Positions 12,419-23,317 of a stretch of 64,000 nt of DNA are shown one piece after another. The notes under the pieces were generated by a model. It ran no database searches. It worked only from the letters and a program-made list of their open reading frames with translations, and was not told the origin of the DNA. Numbering within the stretch: position 1 is the first letter of the stretch; each line of letters starts with the position of its first letter. The position numbers and the translations under genes are program-made. This DNA comes from Penicillium oxalicum (Eukaryota > Ascomycota > Eurotiomycetes > Eurotiales > Aspergillaceae). Where the stretch lies: assembly GCF_001723175.1 (NCBI RefSeq), contig NC_064651.1:2356001-2420000 (forward strand), in the 5' to 3' direction.

Positions 12419-14080
12419 ATGTCTGCAGACTTGTGGGCCGAGTTCGGTCAGGCCTCGGGCGCTGCGCAAAGCTCCGGCGGCCCAACGCAAACAGCGCGGC
12501 CGGTGTCACGCTCCCTCATAGATGGGGTAGATCAATCAGGGGACTTCTTTTTCGGTATAGCCTCAAAAGTTCCTATTCAGGCCGCGGCACCTACCCAGCC
12601 GTATGACCGGAGGGTTGAATCACCATCGATTCATCGTCCTCCAGCGGCCATACGGCAGGCAGTCACCCGGCCTCAGCCTGCTGTGTTCAACCTTCCCCCG
12701 CCGCATGACAGTGATGTGTTATTTGATGCTGCCGAGGATACACCGGCTGGCAGCTCTGATGATGACGAATGGGGTGAATTTGCGGGTCCAGAGACCAGTG
12801 CCACTCAACCGCATCAGCTGGCGCATTTGAACACAGGCTCAGAAGCGCAGACCCCCGCCAGCCAGCACATTTCTGGGGCCGTCGACTTACTCGGAGAGTT
12901 GTCAATATCAGACTCGATTGTGACTTCAGACGTGCCAGTACCATCTCCACCCAACGATCCGTCCTCTCAGTCGGGGTGGAATGACGATTCATTTGGAGAC
13001 TGGGGGGATTTCACTGAAGCTCAGCCCGTTCAGTCCAATCCATCTGAAGCTCCCACAAAGTCATCCTTGACTGAGAAGGACTCAATTATGGAGTGGGATG
13101 ACTTCACGGACGGCGCTCCTGCTCCTGCACGCTCCTTTGAGCCCAATGCAAATCGGTCATATGTGCAAGCCAGCCCTTCAAAGAAACTACCTTCACCGAC
13201 AACAAAGGCATCCGCTGTCCAGTCCAGAAATGTTTCGAAGCCTCAGTCGGCCAAAGAATCCAAGTCACAAGCTGCAAACTGGGATGAGGACTCATTCGAG
13301 GACTGGGCCGACTTCAACGATGAGCCAGAGCCAAAACGTCCGCAAGTGCATTCAGCCTCTACCCCCAGGCAGGCACAATCTTCACGAACAACCACCGTAA
13401 CAACTTCAACACCGTCCATGCGGACTTCTACCCCAACCTCAGCAGCTTCCAGCTCGACTGTCCGCCCTACCAACATCCCACCACCGTCTATCCTACTTGA
13501 ACACCTCCTTTCGCTTCTGAGCACAATCGCCAAAGAAGCCCAAACCGCCCAAGCCCGCCCAGCCTCGCAACGAGAACACGCCGCCGCAAAGATCCAAAAC
13601 ACCTTGCACTCAGCAGCCCGGATCATCGCAGGCCGCACCTATCGCTGGAAGCGCGACACCATCTTGGCGCAGAGCATGCGAATCGGGCCCGCCCGCGCCG
13701 GAAAATCAGGCGGCATGAAGCTCAACGCCGTCAACAAGCATGAAAATGTCAAAGAGGAGCAAGACGCTGTCGACCTCCTCGCCCTGTGGCGTGAACGCGC
13801 TTCGGTTTTCAACGCTGTGGTCCAGTCCGTCGGCCTCAAACCTATTCCTGCTGTGCCTAATCCCACAGCGCTGAGAGTCTTTACAGCTCGCGCTGATCAC
13901 GGTGCCATCAAGGCGACTCATCCTTGTGCACTCTGTGCTTTGAAGAGAGATGAGAGAGTTGCCAAAGTCGATGAAGAGGAGGTGCAGGATAGCTTTGGTG
14001 AATGGTGGACGGACCACTGGGGACATACTGGGTGTCGAATCTTTTGGGAGGAGAACAGGGGCCTACTAATGCAACGGTGA
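12419..14080 (+). CDS. Synergin-gamma-like clathrin/AP-1 accessory protein
   Basis: Single-exon gene, 553 residues. The N-terminal two thirds is Ser/Pro/Thr-rich and carries five aromatic-acidic WxxF motifs: WAEF (W6), WGEF (W118), WGDF (W195), WDDF (W226) and WADF (W296), most in acidic settings such as DSFGDWGDF. Motifs of this kind bind adaptor ear domains in aftiphilin, synergin and related proteins. The C-terminal region (about 355-553) looks folded and has CALC (C503, C506) and HTGC (H536, C539), a CxxC...HxxC arrangement that resembles the C-terminal domain of gamma-synergin. I infer an AP-1/clathrin sorting role at the trans-Golgi or endosome; nothing here proves binding. The start is the first ATG of the open frame and places WAEF at the very N-terminus. 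Confidence 0.72.
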   Translation: MSADLWAEFGQASGAAQSSGGPTQTARPVSRSLIDGVDQSGDFFFGIASKVPIQAAAPTQPYDRRVESPSIHRPPAAIRQAVTRPQPAVFNLPPPHDSDVLFDAAEDTPAGSSDDDEWGEFAGPETSATQPHQLAHLNTGSEAQTPASQHISGAVDLLGELSISDSIVTSDVPVPSPPNDPSSQSGWNDDSFGDWGDFTEAQPVQSNPSEAPTKSSLTEKDSIMEWDDFTDGAPAPARSFEPNANRSYVQASPSKKLPSPTTKASAVQSRNVSKPQSAKESKSQAANWDEDSFEDWADFNDEPEPKRPQVHSASTPRQAQSSRTTTVTTSTPSMRTSTPTSAASSSTVRPTNIPPPSILLEHLLSLLSTIAKEAQTAQARPASQREHAAAKIQNTLHSAARIIAGRTYRWKRDTILAQSMRIGPARAGKSGGMKLNAVNKHENVKEEQDAVDLLALWRERASVFNAVVQSVGLKPIPAVPNPTALRVFTARADHGAIKATHPCALCALKRDERVAKVDEEEVQDSFGEWWTDHWGHTGCRIFWEENRGLLMQR

Positions 14081-15059
14081 TCCAAATCCACCCTGCTGAT
14101 TGCGGCAAGTGTTAGTGAACGGTGAAAGGAGAGCAGAACTTACATTGAATGAGGTTGAGTAAGCAATGTACATATCTCCGATTCCAGACGCGGATCAGGC
14201 TGCATTGGAAGGCACAATCGAACAGGGCGGCTTCGAGGCTGTTCCTCCCATGACTGAGTTGCCTCCACTGGCGATAGTGACGATATTACGGCCCTTTATC
14301 AGTGTAGGAAATCAAGAAGTAAACTTTCCGGGAAAGACGAGTCGTTCTTATTGTAATCTACTTACGGAAGCTCTGCTTGCAGTTAAAGCAACGCGATCAA
14401 GGGCGGTGGCTAGATTGCCAAGAGTTCACAATGCTCCCTACACCCCATCCAAGATCATCGCCGCCAGGCAATAGCAGCTAAGTACGTGGAAAGAAAGAAG
14501 AGATAATGTACACATAATGGCGTCAAACTTCGACTGACAGAAGTAAGGAATAGTGATTCGCCATGTCCTGAAGGCCTTGGTGCTGTCGGTGGCTGGCACG
14601 CATGCACCTTAAAAAGAGGTGAAGGCCCCGTCCCCCGCTCATTTCCGGTCCATTTTTCAGCTCGCAGGAGCAATCAAACCCCAGATCCTTCACCTAATAC
14701 AGAGAAAAGTCGCGGGATGAGAAGGCGCTGGCGCTTTGAAGGTGCGGGTAAAGTTGGGCTGTTTAGTGATTCTTCGCCACCAAAAGCAGGAATGCGTTTC
14801 CTCTTTCGCTGGTTCAGGTATGGCACGAAGGGCCATGGGAGAAAGTCGCAGTCGCGGGTTTAAGCAGGAGCTCATGGAGCCCCTGCGCCGACCTGGAGCC
14901 ATGACCCAGCGAGAAAGCTGAGAGAGAGCGCTCCCGTCAATGGGAAGCAAGCATCGAGCTTTGATGGAAGGTGGGCGAAGTAGATATAATTTGCGCCAAA
15001 GGCGAGGACCAATTCTGACCGATTTCCAAGGTTGAGACCTCGGATCATCACCAGCGAGT
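14081..15059. other. Convergent intergenic region
   Basis: This lies between the stop of the synergin-like gene (+) and the stop of the PPZ-type phosphatase (-), so it should hold both 3' UTRs and terminators. No open frame has coding character. Confidence 0.6.
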
Positions 15060-16815
15060 TTAAAAGCTCTGTGCGGACGGCAATGCGGGCTAGAATCGTA
15101 AATAAAATATATCAGTAAGCGGACAATGAACAAACACAGATGTGGATGAAATCCGTGTAAAAGTTGTTCGACAGAGTGAGGACCACTTGACACGGAGAAG
15201 TGATACGAGGAAGAGGGGCAATGGGCGCCTTACAGGACTATTGAGCATGCTGTTGCGCTTGTTGCGGCCCTTTTTGATATGATTCTTAAAAGCAGTCGAA
15301 TCTAGAGGCTTCAGAAGTTCGAAACTGCAGAGCAGCTCACTCGAAACAGACATGATGGCTCCCCAGTTGTCAAATTCGCCACAGTACTGCCGGATAGCAT
15401 CAAAACGTTAGCAACGGATGCGCTTTCTGAGCTTACATCAGCAGTTCAATGGGAGAACTCACGTTGGGTGCAGAAAAGACCGTCACCAAAATTCGATCCT
15501 GATAGAACTCGTAGCCATCTTCGACAACCATGTGAGCACGGCAGACAAGGTCAAAGTCGTGGCGCTGCAAGAAGTTCATGATCACTTTCTTGCCAAAACA
15601 GTAGCTAACGCCACGCTCGTTGGGCTCCCAGTCTTCCTCCATGTCAGCCGGATCACTCCACAACAAATCGTTCAGCAACCCGTAGTCAGGAACGTCGGTG
15701 GGCCGGGCAATGCCACGAATATCGTCCATGTGGGACAGACTGGGCGATAGACCACCATGCACGCAGAAGATTTTACCAGCCACAATAGCAGCGATGGGCA
15801 GACAGTTGAAGGTATCAATGAAGCCCTTCCAGATCTTGATGTTGCAACGACGTTTGCACTCGTCATAGAAACCATACACACGTGTCACGTTGGCGCACTC
15901 ATGATTTCCACGAAGCAAAAAGAAATTCTCCGGGTACTTGAGTTTGTAGCAGAGCAGCAGAAGGATCGTCTCCAGACTCTGTTTGCCGCGATCGACGTAG
16001 TCACCAAGGAAAAGGTAGTTGGAGGCTGGTGGGAAACCACACATTTCGAACAGGCGTATCAAATCGGTATACTGGCCATGGACATCACCGACAATCTTGA
16101 CAGGGGCCGATAGCTCCAGCAAAGCCGGCTGCGAAAGGAGGAGCTCCCGAGCAGCTGAGCAGATAGCTGTAATTTCGGCGTTCTTTAAGCAGACAGTTTT
16201 GGTCACTTTGGTCGAGTAGCCTGCGTCCAACAGTCGGGAGATCATATCGTCCAGATCGATGGACTTCAACGCACCCATTCCCATTCCCGGGGACCCGGAA
16301 TGCTCTGGTGGGGGGTTGAGGATGAAATCAAGAATGGGATTTAGTTGATTCTCGCGCCTGACGAGAATCGACTCCCCGACCTTCGCCACCGTTCCGCTGG
16401 GGGGACCGCCTGTAGGAGGATTGTCGGAGACATTGTCTACCTCACCACTCTGCTGCATCGCGTTCACATCCTTGTGGCCGCGCTTGAGACTGCTGGACAG
16501 AGAAGGTGATGGTGGTGGCTCCGGTGAGCCAGTGCGCGAGACACTTTCGGAGCCCGGGGAAGAAAAGCCCGAGGCTGATCCAGGGCGACTGGGGGCTGAC
16601 TTGACCGATCCAACATCAGACTTATCTCCCTGGCTTTCGGTCCGGGACAGGGCGGTTGATGAGGCACGAGGGCTATCGCGTGCGCCTGGGATTTTCGAGC
16701 GAATAGAGCCACGGAACGAGCGGAGGGACTCCTTCGTGTCAGATTTTGAAAAGGACGGGTATGACTGCAAGGCATCGCCTGAGCCGCTGCTCCCCTTGGA
16801 ATGTGATTGACCCAT
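15060..16815 (-). CDS. PPZ-type serine/threonine protein phosphatase
   Basis: Predicted 511-residue phosphatase of the fungal PPZ group, PP1-like enzymes that in yeast affect monovalent cation balance, salt tolerance and cell integrity. Three exons: 16815-15463, 15386-15234 and 15089-15060, with phase-0 introns of 76 and 144 nt. The last exon encodes only PALPSAQSF and the stop. The start at 16815 gives [10 protein letters not shown], with Gly2 suited to N-myristoylation as in known PPZ proteins. An upstream in-frame ATG (16872) would hide this signal and is rejected. The first 190 residues are Ser/Arg-rich. The catalytic half has GDVHG, GDYVDRG and RGNHE, followed by SAPNYCGEFDN across the first joint. 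The C-terminal [14 protein letters not shown] is also PPZ-like. The PP1-superfamily call is certain; PPZ rather than PP1 rests on the long N-terminal extension and the myristoylation start. Confidence 0.92.
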
Positions 16816-19083
16816 TGCTACAAGGCTGAATGGTTGCCAAGAGCAAGTAATGTGGCGGTGGACTAGTCGCACCGGTTCAAGAATATCTCAAGTACCGCGG
16901 CAAAGGAAATCTTTTGAAAAACGGCTGGAATGTCTTGGCTCACACGCGCGATGAGGGTGCGATATTCCAATCACAAGATTAACCTTCCAACCCCACACAA
17001 AGGCGGTGGAGAGGGTGAATTCCCAAAGCTTGATGCAGCCTTTCGCAGGTAAATGCGACTGTGGCAGCAGTGTTCGCTCGCCAAGAGCGGGCGAAATGGA
17101 GGAGACTTCGAGGGTCACGGACGGCGCGGGCGTCAAGAATCTAGAAATGACAGGCGGTCGAGCAGTTCCGGGGGTGAGGGGCTAGAGGCGAGTCGCTTTC
17201 AGTTGAGGCAAATTGGCGATCAGTGAGCGTCCTCACGCTGGGGCTCGAAGACGTGGGATACGGCCGGGTTGGAAAGGAGACACAAGATCAAAAGATCGGC
17301 TCCGAAGCTGCACGAACAGGGAGCTCCTGTACCCGCAGTTAGTCGTTAGTCTATGCCCAACGGGAACGGATCGATCAGGCACCGAAGAAGTGGAAATTGA
17401 CAGGGCTCAGCTCCACCAGACCTAAGCCTTTGACAGAATCTGTGGAAGCTGGAGAGAAAAAAGCAAGGGAGAAGTGCGGGAAGTTGGGAATGGGGTGGGC
17501 TGTGGAGGTTGAGCGGAAGGTGCAGAATGCGTCATCTTGTCTGGGGATCGTGGGCCAGGCAAGTATGTGCATCCCACTTGACGTGGAGAGAACTCCGACA
17601 GAGCCACAAACGATGCAAGGGCGGGGTAAGAGCACACTCACAGACTGGCAGTCGGTGTCAACTATTCGGAAGATGGGAATCTGAGAAGTCGAAGTGTTTG
17701 ATTTTTTCAAGTTCCTCTGGAAGAGGAGGAAAGGAAAGAGGGGAAGATAAGTGGTAAGATGTAGGGAGAAGGTATTCCGCCACCGCTGAGCTGTGGGAAG
17801 GTACCTCACAGTACCGAGGGCGATAGACTGGCCTAGGACCTTGGCTGCTATGGTTACTGGTCAGTTGGCGTACCACTGAGCGTGCTGACTATGGAGGTTG
17901 CATGTGCTTGAATGGGTCACGGTTCCACCCACTGGCCGAATGGAGCTGAGCACTGTTTGCCGGATTATTAACGGACCGGAAGAGGATAAGAGTCTAGGCC
18001 TGTACCCTGCCAGCATCGACCTCCAGAATAGTGATCCAGGTCGATCGTGACGGCCGAAACACAGTTTCCACTCTGCCTAGCAATGAGTGCGAAGCAGGAG
18101 TGGGTACCATGATTACAGTCCTACGTGTCTTGATAATCCAAAAGCATATCCACTGGTCTCGCGCAAAGATCCAACATTGGAGGGACCCGAAGGTTCTCAC
18201 CGCCATCTTGTAATACTTATTGAGGATCCCCAATCCACAACAAAGGCCGAATTTAGATTTCGCCGAATAGTAGCCAAAATGATCATTGTCATGGATTCCA
18301 TGTCCCAAGACGAACCGGTTTAAGAGAAAAAAAATACAAATGAATTGTGGAAACCGACGGGTGTTTCCTTGGACCTCTTCGGCCAGTGAACGATGATGTG
18401 CAGAAAGCTCAGCCCTCGGCTTTGTGAGGCGGCAGAGTGCGGTGCTCCAGTCCACGAGGATGCCCAGCCGAGAATGGTCATGCGTCGAGGAGAAATATAT
18501 GCTCACGCGGCAAGTGAGAGATGCAGAAGGACGTGCAGCGTCGAGTTCCCAAACGCCCGAGTAACCAAAGACAATGCCGATGGAAGCCTAGATTTTTCCT
18601 CGCAGGAAGAATGATAGGACAACAGAACTAGATAGGTTTGAAGACGCGAGTCATGGTGTCAATGCACCAATACCTCTGCGCAGACGCCAAGGTTGCAGAT
18701 AGATGTTGTCGGCAAGAAAACCGAGGTTCCCCGGTCGGTGGGTCCGACAGAAGCGTCGAATCTTGCTCTGACGCGCAGGTGGTTGTCTGTTCGTAAAAAG
18801 ATGAAACCAATACTGAGGGGAGCGATTATGACTGACAGCATGGAAGCAAGATGGAACAACTTTCAATGAATGCATGTTGCTCGCGAATCCCACATGCTGA
18901 ATTCCTTGTGGCATGACGTGGGCATAAGGCATTCGTGCTTGATACCGGACAAGAGACCAGCATGACCTATTTCGGTCAATATCATTGAAGCCAGCTCATT
19001 CGAGTCATTTGTGTGTATCATCGCAGTGCCCACGAATAGCTTGCCGATCAACGTGTGTATCTGGAAGGAATTGGACCGCAGCT
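16816..19083. other. Intergenic, no supported gene
   Basis: Upstream of the PPZ-type phosphatase and downstream of the NAA38-like gene, both on the minus strand. It should contain the PPZ promoter and leader. Open frames of up to 170 codons exist (for example 17994-18506, -), but none shows a family signature or consistent coding bias. I see no repeats of note. Confidence 0.5.
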
Positions 19084-19479
19084 TTATTCCAGCTCAATTT
19101 TCGTGATGTGATGACCCGGGATCACAATTAAGCCAATGAGACGACTCGTCATGTTAACCTTGACTCGGGTAGCTTTCACTTGTGTCTCATTCCATGATTC
19201 AGTCTCTTTTGCGGCAGCTTCCTGAACGGCGGAGGCGCTAGGTAGGCGGTATTCGAACGAGTTGGCAAGAATAATATTGCGTTCCTAGATCAAGCGTAAA
19301 TATGGAAATTAGTACAAGAGTTCAGCCGCATCACAGAGGTTCGAGGCCAGAATTGGTATACTGCTTACAGCGTCAGTGCATTTGAAGAGACCAACAAACA
19401 TGCGGCCATCACTCGCATGAATGCGCATGGTCCGACCAAGGAGGCCGTTCAGATAGGAGACTGCTTTCTCTGTATCCAT
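19084..19479 (-). CDS. Sm-like protein, NatC auxiliary subunit (NAA38/LSMD1/Mak31-like)
   Basis: Small spliced gene, 103 residues, exons 19479-19369 and 19284-19084 with an 84-nt phase-0 intron (GTAAGC donor, CTAG acceptor). The product has an Sm fold pattern. The Sm1 part is GRTMRIHASDGRMFVGLFKC, followed across the joint by DAERNIILANSFEYR. The Sm2-like end is SRLIGLIVIPGHHITKIELE. This combination is typical of LSMD1/NAA38, the small non-catalytic subunit of the NatC N-terminal acetyltransferase, which acts on nascent chains at the ribosome. The start is the ATG giving MDTEKAVSYLNGLL; an N-terminal extension by a further exon cannot be excluded. The family call is good; the exact complex role is inferred. 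Confidence 0.82.
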
Positions 19480-20249
19480 AATCCCGAATGGGCTTCAACG
19501 GCGACAGCAGTCTGGAGGATGCCAGGTCGGCCAGAACAGAGGAGATATCAGGAGTGACACGTTCGTGGCTCCTGCTGCGAGACTCAGCAGGTGGCCGTGC
19601 AATCGATGATGGATTCCAAAGCCAGACGTGATTCAAAATCGAATATTGGCTTTCGATCCACTGCTTATTTCGAAATGAATTGCCAAAGTCTGGCGAATTC
19701 AATGCAACGTTCTTCTTAGGTCCGAGTCTGGTGCAGGTAGGTTGCTCTGCATAAACGGCAATGCTCTGAGAGGATTCCTGCCCCACACCTGTCGAAGGTC
19801 CGTCACCGCCGAGGCTCCATGAGTGTGGGCTTCCAATTCTGCCATGTATCGTCTATCGCCATATGGGGGGACTGAGCATGCTGCCGCTTTACACGAACGA
19901 GACTGAGCATATGACACTATTGTCTCAAAGTTACGAGTTTTACTTGAATATGAATTCGTCAGATCCAAAGAGACAACTATTTTTGTATTCTGTCCCTGCT
20001 CACGCGGATATCCTTCCTGAGAACCGGTCGTCGCAGAATTTCCCATCCCCGAAACCAACCCCGAAGTGTCGAGAGATGTCTATTGGACATCAAGGTATGT
20101 GGGCGGCGGTAGGTTTCTGGGTATATGTTTCGAATACGGGAAATTGCATATGGCAATCCCAGTACTAACGCCCAGTCGTCTGCTCCCTGAGCGACCAGCG
20201 CCTGGTTGAGAGCGAGGCATCGGTACGAGGCCAAGTCTGCTAGGGACCA
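19480..20249. other. Intergenic, no supported gene
   Basis: Between the NAA38-like gene and the PIP-box protein gene, both minus strand. It probably holds the NAA38-like promoter and the 3' UTR of the PIP-box gene. A Ser-rich open frame on the minus strand overlaps the NAA38-like start (to 19786) but is out of frame with it. Confidence 0.5.
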
Positions 20250-20974
20250 TCAAACGCCCCCATTCCAGAATGCCCATTTTGAGACCGGATTAGAATTGTC
20301 ACTGCTTTCTCCTCCATCTATCTCCATTTCCATATCCACGTCTGTTTCGGTGTTGAAGAATCCTGGGCTTGCGGTCTCACTCCCACTCGTGCTTTCAGTT
20401 GTGTTCAGTTGGGCAAAGGTTTGACGCCGAATCAAGTCCTCGCGATGGATGGCTGTTTCATTGGCGCGAGCTGCCAGTGCTTCTCGCGAGGGTCGGAAAG
20501 GCGACATTGGCTCTGGTTGAGGCTGGAAGAATCGCAGGAGGGTCTGCTGGCGTGGATCAGCGGCTTCGGCGCCGGGAATTTGAGGCTCTGCTTCAATCAT
20601 CGTGTCATCCGTCGTGTCCATGGGTGTAATAGACGTTTGTTGTTGTTGTTGTTGCTGTTGTGCAGAATAGATCCAGCGAAGAGTTTTCTCTGTTTTGGTT
20701 AGCGAAAAAATGGAGTTTCTCGAATGAGCCAGCAAGTCGGAGAGGGCTGGCTCTCCGCAAAGAATTGCAATGAAACGGAATGGCCACGAATGACTCAGAA
20801 CAGGGCAGACGACGTACCGTATACCACATCGTCGTCCGGTCGTCCATTGCGAAAGCGTTTTCGCGTTCGACTTGGGAGCTCTGTTGAAATATTGGACGGG
20901 GCCCATCCACTAGGCGTGGGCGTTGCCATGCTAGGCGCAAGGCCAGAGATCGAAGCTTTTCGCTTCATGGACAT
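20250..20974 (-). CDS. Uncharacterised nuclear-type protein with a PIP-box
   Basis: 198 residues from exons 20974-20818 and 20689-20250, with a 128-nt intron (GTACGT donor, CAG acceptor). The joint VVY|EKTLRWIYSAQ restores one continuous frame. No enzyme domain is recognisable. Visible features, in order, are a basic start MSMKRK, a basic patch RTRKRFRNGRP (36-46), a run of eight Gln (63-70), and QQTLLRFF at 100-107, which fits the PCNA-interacting box QxxLxxFF exactly. An acidic stretch follows (DVDMEMEIDGGE, 169-180), then the C-terminal end WAFWNGGV. I infer a nuclear protein that may bind the replication clamp; the function is unknown. An upstream in-frame ATG at 21055 exists but adds a segment of poor coding character. 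Confidence 0.7.
20637..20660 (-). repeat. CAA/CAG microsatellite coding eight glutamines
   Basis: Triplet repeat inside exon 2 of the PIP-box protein gene, read on the minus strand as mixed CAA and CAG codons. Repeat length may vary between strains. Confidence 0.85.
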
Positions 20975-22034
20975 CGCGGCAGGTGTATACGAAGTCATAG
21001 GGGGATCGCAGTATCCTACTGAAGATGGGAATGCCACCAATGAAAGAGATGACAACTTGGCAGCTCAGAGGACTCGAGAGGAACTTCAAAGATTCAGTCG
21101 TCGCATGCCGGGCAAGAAGAAAAGGCTGGACTGGACAGCGATTTGGGCCTGCTGATTGGCTGATCGCGTGGTTTGGTCGGCACATTCGCGTTGACCGGGA
21201 CACGCTAATCCACAATGGGCAACATTGCTGCCACCACACACGACACGCCCATGTTGATCACCAGGAAACGGGGCCAAAGGTTAGATCACACGAGAACGAC
21301 TGTGAAGAGGACCAAGCAGGATTGACAGCATCGGCTGGATTTCAGATGCTTCACGCTCGAAGAGATCATGACTTCGTCGATTAGAACACCTGTCCGATTG
21401 ATGGCGACCCTGTCGGAGTAAGCGGAAGGCCTCCCGTTGACAAAAGCGCGGACCGCGATTCGGCGGCCTCTTTGATTCCTGGGCGTGAAGTAATTGGCTC
21501 TAGACGTGTCACATCAAGGGCTTACGATCTGGTTATCGTACAGTTAGCAAACAGCACTGGATGGGACTTTCTCATCATCTACAGAAGGCGGATGGGCGTG
21601 CGGTGCAATCTGACTGTCATACCTGCGCTTATCGCATCATTCTATGAACGACGTCATGATTGGGTGTACCTTTGGCATCGATGGGCAGCTCCCACCACCA
21701 CTCGGTTCTCCCGCCCAGACATACATCAGCTATAGAGCTCCGAGAATTAAGTGTTCGACCTAATTGATATTGGCTAGAGAATAGAAATCCGATCACAGGA
21801 CCAGCCCTTGCCATAGGTTCGCCTGACAGCAGTGTACAGAAATCCCCTCCCCCCAATCTTCGACCATTTGCATGATGCTCCGCCGGTTGGCGGCTAACCT
21901 CCCCCCGCTTCTCCTCAGCCATCTGAACCTTTATCGGACCACGCTTCTTTGTTGGTTTATTTTGGGAAGACCAAACTGACAAGCCTCTGTTTCAAACTTC
22001 ATCTTGGCTGAGAGACTGACACACGCTGGTGACG
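20975..22034. promoter_or_regulatory. Divergent intergenic region, PIP-box gene / MEMO1-like gene
   Basis: About 1.06 kb between outward-facing starts at 20974 (-) and 22035 (+). It should contain both promoters. No further gene is supported; the open frames on both strands lack coding character. Confidence 0.5.
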
Positions 22035-23317
22035 ATGTCTATCCGAAGAGCTTCTCACGCTGGATCATGGTATTCAGATAGTGCGCGAACTCTTTCTCGC
22101 CAACTAGATGACTGGCTGGGCCAGGTGCCGGACACGCTAGATAAAGTGGGCTCCGTCCCAGTGCCCGGAGGTCGAGTGGTCATTGCACCGTATGTATCAC
22201 TCTACTTTCAACTTTGGGCTGCAGAAATGATGCAGGAAAAGGAGAAAAGTGAGACGAGGGGATGATCATGCTCAATGAAACTACAGGCACGCCGGCTATG
22301 CCTACTCCGGACCATGCGCTGCCTTCGCCTACAAGGCGCTCGATTTATCCAAGGCGTGAGTTGGTCCTTGAAAGAGTTTGATTTGCATTCCCAATGTTCC
22401 GCGGTCTCTTACACTGGGACTTCAATGATAGAAAGCGTATCTTCATCTTGGGTCCGTCCCATCATTATTCCCTATCCACGCTGGCTCTACCCCAGGTCAC
22501 CTCGTACGAAACTCCGCTATCCGATGACCCTCTCCCGCTCGATATGGACATGATCAGTGAGCTGCTCACCAAGGTTGCCATCAAACCCAATGGCTCAAAG
22601 CTACACTTCACAACTATGAGTCGATCTGTCGACGAAGATGAGCACAGCATTGAGATGCAGCTGCCGTACATCCATCGCCTCCTGCAGTTGCAGCTCCCCG
22701 ACACCCCAACAGCGCAATACCCACCGCTTATTCCAATCATGGTAGGGAGTACCTCTGCCACTACCGAGCAAGCATTTGGGGCCTTGCTCGCTCCGTATTT
22801 GGCCGACGAAGAGAATGCGTTTGTGATTAGTTCAGACTTTTGTCACTGGGGACTTCGCTTCCGCTACACGTATTATGTGCCCCAGGCTCCGTCGCCCGGT
22901 CCAATCCTTCCCCTTTCTAGCTCAGAGCTGCCACAGCCTGAGCCTGAATCAGATGGCACTGCGGCCTTGGAGAGGGTTGAGTCGGTATGCGCGGGTTACC
23001 ATTTGCAACGACGTGATCGAATTGCAGGGACGGAGCCTGCCATTCACGAAAGCATCTCTGCGTTCGATATTGCCACCATGGCCGCCATCACAACAGGATC
23101 AGCCCAGGTCTTTCTTGACGCGATTGAGCAAACAGGAAATACGGTCTGTGGTCGCCACCCAATTGGAGTTATCATGGCAGCATTTGAGGCAGTGGGTAAA
23201 AGCTCGTCGGGGACCAAGAACGGTCTCTTCCACTTTCTGCGCTATGAGCGCAGCTCTGATGCGGTAGAGGTTGCGGACAGCTCTGTCAGCTATGTCGCTG
23301 CAGTAGCAGCTCTTTGA
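22035..23317 (+). CDS. MEMO1 family protein
   Basis: 369 residues from exons 22035-22189, 22287-22355 and 22432-23317, with introns of 97 and 76 nt (GTATGT and GTGAGT donors). The exon sum of 1110 nt is in frame. The start is ATG at 22035, giving MSIRRASHAGSWYSDS; a GTG two codons upstream is not used. Family signatures are PHAGYAYSGPCAAFAY (joined across intron 1), KRIFILGPSHHYSL (across intron 2), DEHSIEMQLPYI and SSDFCHWG, including the conserved His, Asp and Cys residues of the metal-site pocket. MEMO1 proteins are related to class III extradiol dioxygenases. The human protein is a copper-linked redox factor that affects cell motility, and the yeast homologue is tied to invasive growth. 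A Pro/Ser-rich insert after YTYYVPQAP is common in fungi. Confidence 0.93.

Noticed and set aside
17994..18506. 170-codon minus-strand frame, briefly considered as a hAT transposase remnant because of an LNKYYKM segment
   Set aside because: The match is seven residues only. No other transposase motif, terminal repeat or target duplication is visible.
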